Source of the DNA: Balaenoptera acutorostrata
Lineage: Eukaryota > Chordata > Mammalia > Artiodactyla > Balaenopteridae
DNA: 64,000 bases
Direction of reading: 5' to 3'
NCBI RefSeq assembly: GCF_949987535.1
Contig: NC_080075.1
Location: 40,457,036-40,521,035, forward strand
The translations under genes and the position numbers were made by a program. The notes beneath the pieces are model-generated. The model worked only from the letters and a program-made list of their open reading frames with translations, was not told the origin of the DNA and ran no database searches. Positions 24,663 to 36,206 of this stretch are shown here, one piece after another (positions within the stretch are counted from its first letter, which is position 1; each line of letters begins with the position of its first letter).

Positions 24663-24801
24663 TTTTTTGGTGGTGGGGGGGGGGCTGTGCTGCACGGCTT
24701 GTGGGATCTTAGTTCCCCGACCAGGGACCGAACCTGGACTTTCACAGGCCTTCGGCAGTGAAAGCGTGAAGCCCTAACCACTGGACCGCCAGGGAAGTCC
24801 C
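24663..24801 (-). mobile_element. CHR-type SINE, short form
   Basis: On the minus strand it reads GGGACTTCCCTGGCGGTCCA, then CACTGCCGAAGGCC, then GGTTCGGTCCCTGGTCGGGG, and ends with an A run. Flanking AACTTT copies (24657-24662 and 24803-24808) form a weak target-site duplication. The head derives from a tRNA. Confidence 0.9.
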
Positions 24802-24965
24802 AAACTTTCCTTTTTTTTTTTTTACTTTATACGTTTATTGTTTGACTCTTTTACAATAATCACCTATTTATACTTAACATCATTTACTCTATTTAATACT
24901 TTCATAATTTTTAAAGTTATATGTATATGGGGAGAGGGGACAAAGGAAAACATAATTAAGCTAAG

Positions 24966-25245
24966 GCAGGGTTTCTCAACAGCAGAACTATTGGCACTTT
25001 GGACCAAATAATTCTTTGGGTTTCTTTTTTCCCGTTTGTTTGGCGAGGGGAGGCTTTCCTATGCATTGAATGGTGTAGAGCAGCATCCTTAGCCTCTATC
25101 CACTAGATGCCAAGAGCACATTCTACCTCTCTCCCACCAAAGCATGACAATCAAGAGTGTCTCCAGACATTGCCAAATGTTCCCCAAGGGGCAAAAATGC
25201 CCCACACTCCACCAACCACCACACTGAGACCCACCAAATTAAGGA
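24966..25245 (-). mobile_element. MER20 (hAT-Charlie) DNA transposon
   Basis: In plus reading it starts GCAGGGTTTCTCAACAGCAG, contains GAGCAGCATCCTTAGCCTCT and CACTAGATGCCAAGAGCACA, then TGTCTCCAGACATTGCCAAA and GGGGCAAAAATGCCCC. This is the reverse of the MER20 consensus as I remember it. Confidence 0.82.
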
Positions 25246-25329
25246 ATTAAGTATTCTGAAAAGTCTCCTTAGTTTCTCAGCCAGAGTTAGAATTCCCAGC
25301 ACCTGGCCCCATATGGTACCAATCATTAG

Positions 25330-25630
25330 TTCTGCTTCCTTGTTTGTCTCCACCAGACTGTGAGCTTCTTCAAGGCAGGTGTTTAGTCTGGTTAATCAGT
25401 TATCTCTTGGGCTGTGTTCCTCAGAGTGTGGTCTGAGACCACCTTCAGCAGTTAACACCTGGGATATTTGATAAAATACAGTCCTGGATCTCACTTGAGG
25501 AGATTTAACAAGCTCCCAATATGATTCTTATACATACTACAGTTTTGAGAATTATATTGGAGTTTAATACAATTCCCAGCACATAGCAGGTGCTTAGTAA
25601 TTTCTGAATCAATGCATGAACTTTACTCTA
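25330..25630 (+). mobile_element. LINE-2 3' end, interrupted by MER5A
   Basis: CCACCAGACTGTGAGCTTCTT followed by CAAGGCAGGTGTTTAGTC is the penultimate part of an L2 3' end. The end resumes after the MER5A copy as CCCAGCACATAGCAGGTGCTTAGTAA then GAATCAATGCATGAA. The gap of about 150 bp is filled by another element (25408-25556). Confidence 0.75.
25408..25556 (+). mobile_element. MER5A hAT-Charlie element nested in L2
   Basis: It opens TGTTCCTCAGAGTGTGGTCT, has CACCTGGGATATTTGATAAA and CCTGGATCTCACTTGAGGAG in the middle, and closes with CTACAGTTTTGAGAATTATA. The ends are imperfect inverted copies, as in MER5A. Confidence 0.75.
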
Positions 25631-25645
25631 TAAAGATAATGAATG

Positions 25646-25970
25646 GGGCTTCCCTGGTGGCACAGTGGTTGAGAGTCTGCCTGCTAATGCAGGGGACACG
25701 GGTTCGAGCCCTGGTCTGGGAGGATCCCACATGCCACGGAGCGGCTGGGCCCGTGAGCCACAACTGCTGAGCCTGCGCGTCTGGAGCCTGTGCCCCGCAA
25801 CGGGAGGGGCCGCGATAGTGAGAGGCCCGCGCACCGCGATGAAGAGCGGTCCCCGCACCGCGATGAAGAGTGGCCCCCGCTTGCCGCAACTAGAGAAAGC
25901 CCTCGCACGAACCGAAGACCCAACACAGCCAAAAATAAATACATTAATTAATTAATTAATTTAAAAAAAA
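25646..25970 (+). mobile_element. CHR SINE, full length, with internal tandem duplication
   Basis: A perfect 14-bp target-site duplication (AAAGATAATGAATG) lies at 25632-25645 and 25971-25984. The head is tRNA-derived (GGGCTTCCCTGGTGGCACAG), the middle is CpG-rich, and the tail ends GAAGACCCAACACAGCC, then TAAATA and ATTA units. A roughly 22-bp unit containing CACCGCGATGAAGAG occurs twice in tandem (about 25832-25880), which the other copies here do not show. Open frames across it on both strands are SINE artefacts. Confidence 0.95.
25658..25711 (+). promoter_or_regulatory. Internal RNA polymerase III A and B boxes of the CHR SINE
   Basis: An A box (TGGCACAGTGG, 25658-25668) and a B box (GGTTCGAGCCC, 25701-25711) are well preserved at tRNA-like spacing. 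The other SINE copies carry similar boxes. Activity is not implied. Confidence 0.7.
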
Positions 25971-26254
25971 AAAGATAATGAATGATATTGGTCTCCGGTT
26001 AAGAAATATAAAACTAACCAATGTACTTGTGAACTTCAAATATATAAGCTTTCTGAAATATGAAGGGCTATAAATGATAACAAAATTTAGTTTAAGTAAA
26101 TTATACTACTTAATAACAAACACGTAAACATAATAAATTTACTAAGAGTTGTATGAAAAAAATTAAAAGCCACATCTCAAATCTCTAATGAAGAAAAGAG
26201 CATCAGTGAATAAGTAAACTGATCATACATATTTTCAATTAAAGTGATCAAATG

Positions 26255-26450
26255 TACAGTTGACCTTGAACAACATGGGTTTGAACTGTAGGAGTCCATT
26301 TACACAAAGATATTTTTCAATTGTAAATACTACCGTACTACATGGTCAATAGTTGGTTGAATCCTTGGATCTGGAGGAACTGGGGATACCAAGGGCCAAC
26401 TATAAGTTATAAGCAGATTAACCCCTGGAGTTGTACAAGGGTCAACTGTA
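26255..26450. mobile_element. Non-autonomous Tigger-like DNA transposon (MER8-like)
   Basis: The termini are clear inverted repeats: TACAGTTGACCTTGAACAAC on the left and GTTGTACAAGGGTCAACTGTA on the right. Both ends carry TA, the mariner/Tigger target site. The interior has the subterminal text GTCAATAGTTGGTTGAATCC and GCCAACTATAAGTTATAAGC. It is related to the copy at 3752-3980. It has no coding capacity. Confidence 0.85.
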
Positions 26451-29104
26451 TTTTTTAAACACATTTTTAAAATGTGTTTAAAACACAATTTTAAAAATTT
26501 AAAAACACATTGAAAAATGACAAGTATTACAATAATATTTCCTCCACTTCAAATATTTAACAACATTCCTGCTATGATATCAGTAATATACTTACAATAC
26601 AAGCATAGATGGTGTGATAGATATGAATGTGTCAGATAAACTTCAACTTCACAGGCAATCAACTGTCCTAATTGAGAAGCCAGGTGGAGGGAGCAATGTA
26701 TCAGACAGATACAGTAATCATAAGCACTTTATCCATAATGTGATCAACATTTGAGACACCGCTAACAGCATAGCGAATATCAAAAATGGGGTTTATAAGT
26801 AAAATATTTATAAGTAAAATAGCTTGTTGGCTAACAAGATGAATGTTAGAAGTGTGTTTCATGACTAAAATTAAATATCAAGGAATTGTAAATTAGATAA
26901 AATATTTTATAGTTATTCTCTACTACTAAATAGAGGATAAAAATCCAGCAAGACCTATAGCTTTTACTTTTAGAGATGGTGCCCAGAGTTGATCCCCTTT
27001 ACAGTCCTGTATCTAGCCATTGGTTTGGGAGCATTTCTGGGTGCCTGATGCTAACTAGAAGGGTAACTGACTTTTGCCTTGTGAATGCTAGTTTTATTGA
27101 ACCTTTCATGCAAGGTTATGGTCTGAATGCCGAAATGAAGACAGCACAAAGCTTCTTCATTCATGGATTTTACAGAACAGGTTGTCATGAATTGTTTTGT
27201 GCCTGCATGCTAATGAATGTTTGTTTAAAAAACATCTATATGTGGCAGAATGTAGTCATTTCTTTATAATCTGATAGTAAGATTGCAAAGAAACACCTTC
27301 AAACTTTTCAGTGGTCACCACTATCTACCAAAAGAAAAAAAAACAAAACAAAAAAGAAACCCCTAAGATTTACAAATGATCAACTTGGTTTAGCTCAATT
27401 CACAACTACTTCATCTAGATTTTTTTCCCAGTGATACAGTTTATATAGTGTCTGGACAGTTGTTAAATATAAAACACAATCCAATGGTCTTTAAAATTTC
27501 TTAACCAGAAAAATCTTAGTAAACAAGTCCTGGATTTTTATATAGTATGCAGCTAAAAATCACCATCCTCACACCATTAAAAAAAAAAAACCTTTCTGAT
27601 ACTGACATTCTTTATAGGATCAATATTGATTCAGTGTCACAAATAACATTAAATAAAGAAAGACAGGAAAGTTGGGTTATCTACTACCAGAGGCACACCA
27701 CACCATTTAAAAACATGAGGTAAATGAGGTTTTTCAGGGACACTAGAATACATGAGGACAATCTAGGGTTAAATCATCATTCATATAGCTTTAAAGTTCA
27801 AGCATCATCACTGCCATCACTACAAAAAGGACAAGGAACATTCAGTTTGTGCAAGGAAGTGGAGAAGAGATGTAAAACCCAATTATGGGATGCACACGAC
27901 TAGCATAAAAAACTATTGAATATTTTAGGCTTTCTAAGTTAGAGATAGCATGTTTTCTCCTTTATGTGATGAAACAGCACCTACGCATTCTACCACACAA
28001 GGACTTTTAAAGTGGTGAATCTATGCCTGAATTTGAATGTGGTGGTTTCTAAACGAGACATGGTGGTCATATATAATGCCTTCATATCCATCTTCCGGTA
28101 GTTATTTTAGCAGCTCGTATGGCCAATTCCAAACCTATCTGCAGGGTACGGATAAAATGCCACTGTTAGAGTACATACTTCTTTTCTTATACTTCCAGAT
28201 TCTGGTGCCATGGAATACAGTTTTCACAAACATTTACTTGATTTTGAACCAAGTGGATTAAGTGTTTTTAAAAAGTTATTTTCTGCCTACAGGTAACTAA
28301 AAGAATATGAAAAGTTAGAGTAACTCTTTACTCTGTATCTAGTCCTCATATTGATGCCCCAGCTTCATAGCTTCCAGTATAATTAAGTACTTTAGCTAAA
28401 TATTTTTGAGTGTTGAGCTTGCTTCAGGGCAAGTTGTAGGATATTCTTTCTTCAGATTAAAAAAAAAATCATATAGATAATTACCATAGCTTTCTGTGAT
28501 GTTTTAGGTACAGCTTTGCCTAAGAGCAGGAAGGTAGGTAGGTGATTTCTAAAAGTACTTTTCAGCTCCAGGGTGTTAAAAAAAAAATCTTAAACCTTCT
28601 GAAGTTGAAAAGTCATAATTAACCATTAAAGTTTAAAACTGAACAATCATATACAGTTAAGGTATAATTCTCTGGAATATAGCACCCAAAAAAAAGAGAT
28701 AATACAAAGATCAGTTAACATTTTCAGCTACAAATCAGAAATATTATTAAAATGTAAGATTCAACACCTTAAATTACCACCATTTAAAATAAATAAGTTA
28801 TCTGGTTATAGGAAACTTCTTCAATAAGCAATAATGGATAACACTATTTGTATACAGGATCTACTACACAGCTGTCTGTAAGAACTGTATAATCTCCCCA
28901 ATCCTAATCACATGTAGAGTTATTTTCTTTAAAGTATTTAATACAAAAGCTTGAAGACTATTTTTCACATACAGAAAAGACTAGAGACACCATATGACAA
29001 CATACTGCTCAGACCATTTCCTGCAGTGAAAATGTTTAAGCATTTCTTACATCATGGATTTCTATAATTCTAGCTGCTGCTTAAGTCAGATCAATAACAA
29101 CAAA
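26451..29104. other. Noncoding stretch
   Basis: No gene is recognised. The first bases (26451-26515) form an A/T-rich imperfect palindrome around AAACACATTTTTAAAATGTG. The 97-codon plus-strand frame at 26976-27269 has no known domain or splice borders. The rest is AT-rich intron-like sequence. Confidence 0.45.
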
Positions 29105-29690
29105 ACTCACTACAATGACAACTTACCATGTGTTGAGTACTAATCTAAGCAGATGTGTTAATGTACAACACTCCTATGAAATAGGTATGTTACTATTCTC
29201 ATTTTACACGTGACTAAAATGAGGTACAGAGAGGTTCATCAACTTTCCCAGGACTACACAGCTAGGAATATCCAAAGCCTGCACTCTTTTTTTAAAAAAT
29301 TTATTTCTTTATTATTTATTTTTGGCTGCGTTGGGTCTTCACTGCTGCTTGTGGGCTTTCTCTTGTTGCGGCGAGCGGGGGCTACTCTTTGTTGCAGTGT
29401 GCGGGCTTCTCATAGCAGTTGCTTCTCTTGTTGCAGAGCACGGGCTCTAGGCGTGCAGGCTTCAGTAGTTATGGCATGTGGACTCAGTAGTTGTGGCTTG
29501 AGGGCTCTAGAGTGCAGGCTCAGTAGTTGTGGCACACGGGCTTAGTTGTTTCGTGGCATGTGGGATCTTCCAGGACCAGGGCTCGAACCCGTGTCCCCCG
29601 CATTGGCAGGCGGATTCTTAACCACTGCACCATCAGGGAAGTCCCAAAGCCTGCACTCTTAACCACTCCAACCACTATACTAAAAAGGCT
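29105..29690 (+). mobile_element. MIR SINE split by a CHR SINE
   Basis: The left part shows CCATGTGTTGAGTACTAATC, CTATTCTCATTTTACACGTG and AGAGGTTCATCAACTTTCCC. The right part resumes as CTTAACCACTCCAACCACTA after the insertion. Removal of 29289-29645 and one duplication copy restores a continuous MIR. Confidence 0.85.
29289..29645 (-). mobile_element. CHR SINE inserted in MIR
   Basis: A perfect 15-bp target-site duplication (AAAGCCTGCACTCTT) lies at 29274-29288 and 29646-29660. On the minus strand the head is GGGACTTCCCTGATGGTGCA, followed by a body with extra repeated CACAACTACTGAG-like units and a TAAATAATAAAG tail. The body is longer than that of the other copies because of these internal repeats. 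Confidence 0.95.
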
Positions 29691-29904
29691 CTGAAGAAGC
29701 AGACAATTGGCTGCACTTGGCAGTTTGCAGCTACAGAAGAGATTTTCACAGAAAAATATTTTTCTATGAAACAAATATTATTTCATTCCACTTACATCTC
29801 CTTCCCTATTTCCATATATTCCAACACCCTTTATAAAAAAAATAACCTATGTTTTCACACCAGCTGCTCTAACAGCACTTACAAAGTTAATAATCATTTT
29901 TCTC

Positions 29905-30095
29905 ATTTGTTTAGTGACCTACTTTGAGATAATTATTTGATCTTCACTAACACCTCGTTAAATAGGTAAGGCTGGTGCAATTACACTGTTTTCAGATGAG
30001 GAAGGAAACTTAGGCTCAGAAAGTTTAAACTTGCTACAAGTTTATCAGGACATATCTAAAAGAGTTTAAATCCTATTATCAGGTCTAGTACTGTT
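29905..30095 (+). mobile_element. MIR SINE
   Basis: Landmarks are GATCTTCACTAACACCTCG, TTACACTGTTTTCAGATGAG and GAAACTTAGGCTCAGAAAGT, in MIR order. It is diverged and truncated. Confidence 0.7.
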
Positions 30096-30673
30096 TTCAT
30101 TTGCAGGGTTTTGTTTTCATTTGTTTGTTTTTTGTTTTTTTGAGGTAGATTTAGGATGAAAAGAGTTCATGTCTAGGTGTCCTCCATCCACTATTAAAAA
30201 GACAAGAGGCTTGCCTGTTAAGCAAAAGGAGTTGTGTTGAAGTGAAACGAACTTGGTTGGCCCTTCACATAATACAGCAGCACACTTGGCTAGCATATTT
30301 TTGTTTATGCATAAACATGCCAGTAAAGGCAAGTACTCTAAAAGGTATTATCTTTGAAACTAAAGTCTTAAACAGACTTTTACTTGGAGAACATCATCTA
30401 GCAAGGGTTATTTCAGGTTAACTATTGATAAAAATTTCAATTCAGTTCCTTTGGCTTTTATGCAATTATTACCATTCTATGGGAAGAGCTTTCTGCCAAT
30501 CAAATTGTGCCTGTAGGGCAGGGATGTGTCTGGTGTGGCATCTAGTGCGCTATTGGTGCTCAAATTATAATACAAGCAACAACAACTACCACCAGGTTAC
30601 TGCATGCAAAGTGATCTGACACAAAAGCCATGCATAGCTAAGAGTCAGAACTGTAAGCAGTATTTGAGCACTT

Positions 30674-30792
30674 TTTTTTTCTTGGCCACGCCCCTCGACT
30701 TGTGGGATCCTAGTTCCCCAGCCAGGGATCGAACCCAGGCGCTGGGCAGTGAAAGCACAGTGTCCTAACCACCGGACCGCCAGGGAATTCCC
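30674..30792 (-). mobile_element. CHR-type SINE, short form
   Basis: A 9-bp duplication (TGAGCACTT) lies at 30665-30673 and 30793-30801. On the minus strand it reads GGGAATTCCCTGGCGGTCCG, then GGTTCGATCCCTGGCTGGGG, then an A tail. It is the same short class as 24663-24801. Confidence 0.92.
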
Positions 30793-30801
30793 TGAGCACT
30801 T

Positions 30802-33800
30802 CATTTAAACACAAATAGCAATCTGTATATGATGTTTACATGTTCATATTTTAACAGTCAGAATATGCTTTGCATAGGACAAAAAAGGAATGATTATTTA
30901 GTTAGGTTTTCCTAAATGCTTGTCTCTTTTTAAGAAAATAGGATCCTTTCACGCACGGGGCTCAAAAGTTTCACAGGAGCTAGGGAAGCTAAAACTAAGG
31001 AAGTGGACCTCTATTCATTAGGTTTAAAAAATGTGTGTGTATGTGTGTGTGTGTTTCCGGAGAAGGGGACGAGGGAGGGGGGAAAACTGAGAAGACAAAG
31101 GAAAAGATTTGCCTCTGCCTGTTCTTAAAAATTAGAAGAGATCAGAAGTCATGAAAAGAGGTGTTCAAGAAAGATAAAAATTTGAACATCATAAAACCTG
31201 TAATAAAACGCGCTATCCTTAGGTTTTATTCACAGGGTTTCTGAGAGGATGAAGTAACATAAAATATAAGAAAGTGCTTTGTAAATGGTACATACTATAG
31301 AATTTAAAGTATTAAACTGCATTGCAACTTTGAATAAGGCATGATTCATTAGTGATTAAAACTTTACGTTTAAAAACTCTAACAATGAAAAGTATAAGTT
31401 CTATGTGGGGAAAAATAATGACAGAGTAAAAATTTAACAGTGTGTTTCTTGTATACTTAAAAACTATCAACATATATGGTTAAATGAAAAAAGCAATACA
31501 AAATATTATTATTATGCTTTTTGCTGTGTATTTAAAAGGTGATGTGTGTATTTCTGGAGATATACATAGGAAACCTAATATTAAGTTCTCTGAGAAAAAG
31601 AAAAGAGGGACAAAGTAGGGAGACCGACTTACTTTTTACTCTTTCGTATTAGTTTTTAAAATAAACTTTGGCCAGCTATTATTTTTCAAAAAAAATTAAT
31701 TTTAAAAACTAATAATGAAAAAAGTGGAAATTTTTGACTTTCCTGTTTTACTATTGACAGCTTGGTAAAAATAAATAATTTCAAGGAAAAAATTCAAGTT
31801 TATGCAAATATTTTGAAAAGATAATGTTATTTAAGACATTACATTTTAAAAAATAAAACAGAGATTCAACATTTGTTTTTGTTTCCCAAGACCCCACTGT
31901 CTTCCACTAAGAATTGGATGTAGCTTTTCAGATCATAGTAATGGCATGGGTAGCTTCAGTGTCAGAATTCATGTTCATTTGCGTGACTATTACTGCCTCC
32001 TGAATTCTAAAAAATTAACTCCGAATTTGTGAGGCATGAAGTAGGTGTAGGCTTAAGTTTCTTATTTAGCTGTTTTTGAAGTAGTTCAGTTGTTTTATTT
32101 TGAAAGGAAGAAAATTCCCTTTAAAATGTAGGGAAAGAAAATGTTCTGTGGTCATGACATTTCAATAGCAAAATTTTCAATATTTCTAATAGATTTGATC
32201 AGTTCTTTCTTGTTTAAAATTTTAATAATATAATGATATCCTAAAAACATGGAAACATAGAAAATAAAAATTTTATTTCTTCATTTAAAATCAGGAATTA
32301 TACTGATTCCTTAGAAAATAGTACACTGCCATGAAAAATATATTTTATATGTATTACTTGATAAAGAAAGTTTAAAAAGCAAGTTATCAATATACTATAT
32401 TATATTCTGTAAAAGGAAAAAAAAAACTCAACTAGTACAGGGATTGAAACAGGAAACACAGAACGATATTTATTTTTTGATACTTGATTAGGCAGAATAA
32501 CAGTAAATCCTACTGTCTATATATACTAAGAAAGGAGATGCCAGATCCTCAGAGTACAGTTAGGCTACCTTAAAAGGCAAAGCATTTCACACCCTAGAGT
32601 GCAAAACCTATAACTCTTATGACAATCAAAAAAACCAATTCAAAGATAATCTAGTAGTCTTGATCCACAACCGAATATCCCTATTTGTAAGGCAGGAATT
32701 CTGACTTAACTTTAGAGATACAATTGGCTTTTTCAGAGCAACAGAAATTAACAAAGGTTATTCATATGATGCTGAGAAGGAAGATTCAGAAAGGGTCACA
32801 CAGTTTCACACATATTTCCAAGCAGTGTCCAAACAAGCTGTTTAAAAAGAACTAAAGTCAGCACTAGAATCTCTGGAAGTAATTGATGTATTCTAGTAAA
32901 AGTAAAGTCCTAAAATTAAATACCAAGCTCCATTTTTATCCTGATAACCACTTTAAACTGGAATTATCTACTACGGAAAGATGGAGAATGGAGATGAATT
33001 TTGTTGAAGAGGTTTACTGGGAAAAGAGTAGAAAAGACCAAGAAGGAGCAGAAGGATGAAAAAGACTGACATTTCAGAATATATTATTTCTCTTTATATA
33101 TTACTTTAAGAGTCCTTTGAGAAGAATGCTAAAATCTTAAATCCATCAAGCCAAATTTATACCATACCTGCTCTTTGTTTTTTAAGATCAAAATCCTTAT
33201 GCCCCGCTACTATCTATTAGGGAAGGAAGAAAACCTACTTTTTATCAAGGGCCGTTGACCCATAGGAAAAAAATTAAAATAAAACAAAAGACAATAACTT
33301 AGGGTTATACAGATACTTTTTAAATGAATTTTGTATATTTTAAAAAGGAAAAATCTAAAATTTCTCTAATCTGAATCTACAGTTTATCCAAACTTTAATA
33401 CCAAAAAGGGTCAAAGAACAAACAAGTTTTAACAAGGAAGAAAAGTGGAAAAGAATCAGTGAGCAGGTGTAGATGGTGAAGAGGGGCTTGAGGATGAGAC
33501 CAGTTCTGGAGGTGGTGGGAACAATGGTGAGCACAATGGTGAAACTGTACTAATCCCTTGGGGAACTTTATTGAGAAAGAAAAACTGAAGGAATCGGCAG
33601 GGAATAACTAGTATTTGTATTTCTAAACTGCTGCTAGCTAGGCATGGACAATTTGAATTGGAGATTCAATAACTCTTGTCTAAAGTTGATAAATCATAAA
33701 ATAGAGTACAAGTATATCATATAGAACTAAAAGCATGGAGGGAACCACCTGAAGAACTAGAATCTGAAGCAATTATAAGAGGCTGCCTCAAGGGAGTGGG

Positions 33801-35862
33801 TTGGAGGTAGGAACAGAGGGGCAGGAGAATGTTGACTTTCAGTAAAAGTTCTTCCATACTGTTTGATTTGTTAACATATGCCTGCCTTGAAAAAAATAAA
33901 AACATAATTTTTAAACTCATAAATTAGAAAAGGCCTGAGCTGTGTTAAAAGTTGTTGTGTGTGTGTGTTTTGCTAATTCCATCCAAAGGTTCTTGTCAAA
34001 AACAGACTTGATTTTTTTTTTTCTGTGTATACACACATTAGTTATGGATGATTAACAAAGTATTCATTCTTCTATTTGCTTTGGCTGAGAACTGACTTGT
34101 GTTAGTGTTAAGGAAATATTTCACTTTATATGGAGAAGATGTGAAGGGTTGCTTATTTAAATATACATAAGGTAAGGTAAAAGAAAGGGTTTATACATGT
34201 TTCAGCCTCACGAACAATAAAAATATTTAACTAGGTCGAAGTGTAGAGTTTATCCAACTTAGAAACTAGGGAAAATGTTATGTATCTTTCTCTCTTTATC
34301 CAAAATAGCTTTGTGAACTTATCTATTTAGTACTTTAATTTTGGTGGAATGGTAAAGCATTTATTTAAAGAAGATTTGACATCAAATATGACAGAAGCAA
34401 TCATAATCATTTTCTTTACTTTTTAAATATGCAGAGGCTTTTTAAAAATAAATTTTATAAAAAGAGTAAAAAGTAGCTGTATTGCAAAATCAGAGTTCCT
34501 CAACTTTAGGGTATCTGAAAATAAGTACCCAAATTTAGCCTGACAAATGGTCACTTAAAGTGCCTTTACTTTTCAGATGTAGAATACTTAAAAAATAATA
34601 TTCACTTGGAAGAAAAGTTTTCACATATGGAGAATCAGTAAGAGATGCAAATCTATCCTTTTAATAATTTTTATAAATATCACTTTTCTAAATAAAACTA
34701 CCTTATCCAGTAAACAAGAAATACTAGTTATAGTAATTTAACTTCTGTCAACACCTGTTTGATTTAAAAAGAAGGTAGTCAAAACCAGTAATATGATTTA
34801 ATCTATCCTGTAACTGACTTTTGAGTAGACTTTTACTAATTGGGTCCACCAATATAGGTTGGGGTAAAGAAAAATAAAAGTGTATAGGGAAAAAATGCTG
34901 TGGATTATTTAGAAACTGGTCACTAAAGAAAAGAGAAGAGAGGATGGATTTGAGGTCAGTTCCCAGATCTCCATTTTATTCCTAAATTGCTAATAATATC
35001 AACTTACAAAGAAAGAATTAGACAAAGGATGGAAATTAGGAATGAGGGCAAAGATAAAAAATACTGCAGATGATTTGGACATCTAGGGCCACTTGATGGT
35101 ACTATAGAAATTTATAGTAAGCAAGACTTCAGATCCAGGGCTTAACTTCACAGACAGCTCCTGTGACACAAGTACCCTTTCCTCTCATTTTCCTTCTTTC
35201 CTAACACATATGATTGGCACCTACTGTTTCTTTTCAATCCCAGATAAATTTACTCCTCCTGTATTTTTTTTTTTACATTGGAGGATAAAAAATTTAGTCT
35301 TTTCTATTTCTCCCTTCTTTCTTTAGTAGATCATATGAAGCATAGAGCCATTACTTATAAAATAAATATCACTATCAGTTTAGACTAATTCTTTTCAACC
35401 TCCTGAAAGGTAATAAGACCTTTCTACCAAATTAAATGGAGCAATCTCAGGTAGCTCCCTTCAATTTTATTTCACTTTTACCACACACATCCCCTACTCA
35501 TCACCTTCATTTTATATGATCTACTTGTTGACATGTATCCATTGAAATCTATTTCTAAATTGAACTCTGAATCTAGTCACCAAAACTGTCCTTGAATCAA
35601 TAAGACCATTCCAAAAGCCTGAGTGAATGATGAGTTTTGTATAATAATCTGAAGTCCTATATATTTTCACTAGGTCAAGCTATCACTGGAGTGATTTCCA
35701 AAGAGAGAGTTATTGCAGATGCATAGCTCACTCAAACGTGTGGAGGTCCACTCATAGCTCACAACTGGGAAGCAGTTCTCTGAGTGGAACTGCTTTTTTA
35801 TACTAATGCAAAAGTATCAGCTCTAAAAGCACTTCTACAGAAACCTGAGAACGACATAGGTA
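30802..35862. other. Long noncoding stretch with few repeats
   Basis: No exon or gene is recognised in about 5 kb. A diverged MIR-like piece sits near 31180-31310 (ending AGAAAGTGCTTTGTAAATGG) and a short TG run at 31032-31054. The 67-codon minus-strand frame at 33717-33920 has no domain. The absence of young repeats makes this one of the least invaded parts of the window. Confidence 0.5.
31032..31054. repeat. (TG)n microsatellite, interrupted
   Basis: TGTGTGTGTATGTGTGTGTG continues for a few bases. It is short, with one interruption. Confidence 0.85.
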
Positions 35863-35875
35863 TAATGCACATTTT

Positions 35876-36193
35876 TTTTTTTTTTTAACTTTTGGGTTTA
35901 TTTTATTATTTATTTATTTATTTATTTTTGGCTGTGTTGGGTCTTCGTTTCTGTGTGAGGGCTTTCTCCAGTTGCGGCGAGTGGGGGCCACTCTTCATCA
36001 CGGTGCGCGGGCCTCTCAGTGTCGCGGCCTCTCTTGTTGCGGAGCACAGGCTCCAGACACGCAGGCTCAGTAATTGTGGCTCACAGGCCTAGTTGCTCCG
36101 CGGTATGTGGGATCTTCCCAGACCAGGGCTCGAACCCGTGTCCCCTGCATTGGCAGGCAGATTCTCAACCACTGCGCCACCAGGGAAGCCCCC
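35876..36193 (-). mobile_element. CHR SINE, full length
   Basis: A 13-bp perfect duplication (TAATGCACATTTT) lies at 35863-35875 and 36194-36206. The minus-strand head is GGGGCTTCCCTGGTGGCGCA, with a CpG-rich body and a tail of TAAATAAATA units plus A. Closely similar to 17345-17764 and 59006-59298. Confidence 0.95.
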
Positions 36194-36206
36194 TAATGCA
36201 CATTTT

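Noticed and set aside
25646..25720. tRNA-like sequence with A and B boxes
   Set aside because: It is the tRNA-derived head of a SINE, not a tRNA gene. There is no complete cloverleaf, and a long SINE body follows.
25623..25955. Overlapping 76-96 codon frames on both strands
   Set aside because: All lie in a CpG-rich CHR SINE. The same peptides (for example GSSPGLGGSHMPRS) recur at other SINE copies in the window.
26976..27269. 97-codon plus-strand frame
   Set aside because: No recognisable domain, wrong strand for the host gene and no splice sites seen. Kept only as noncoding sequence.
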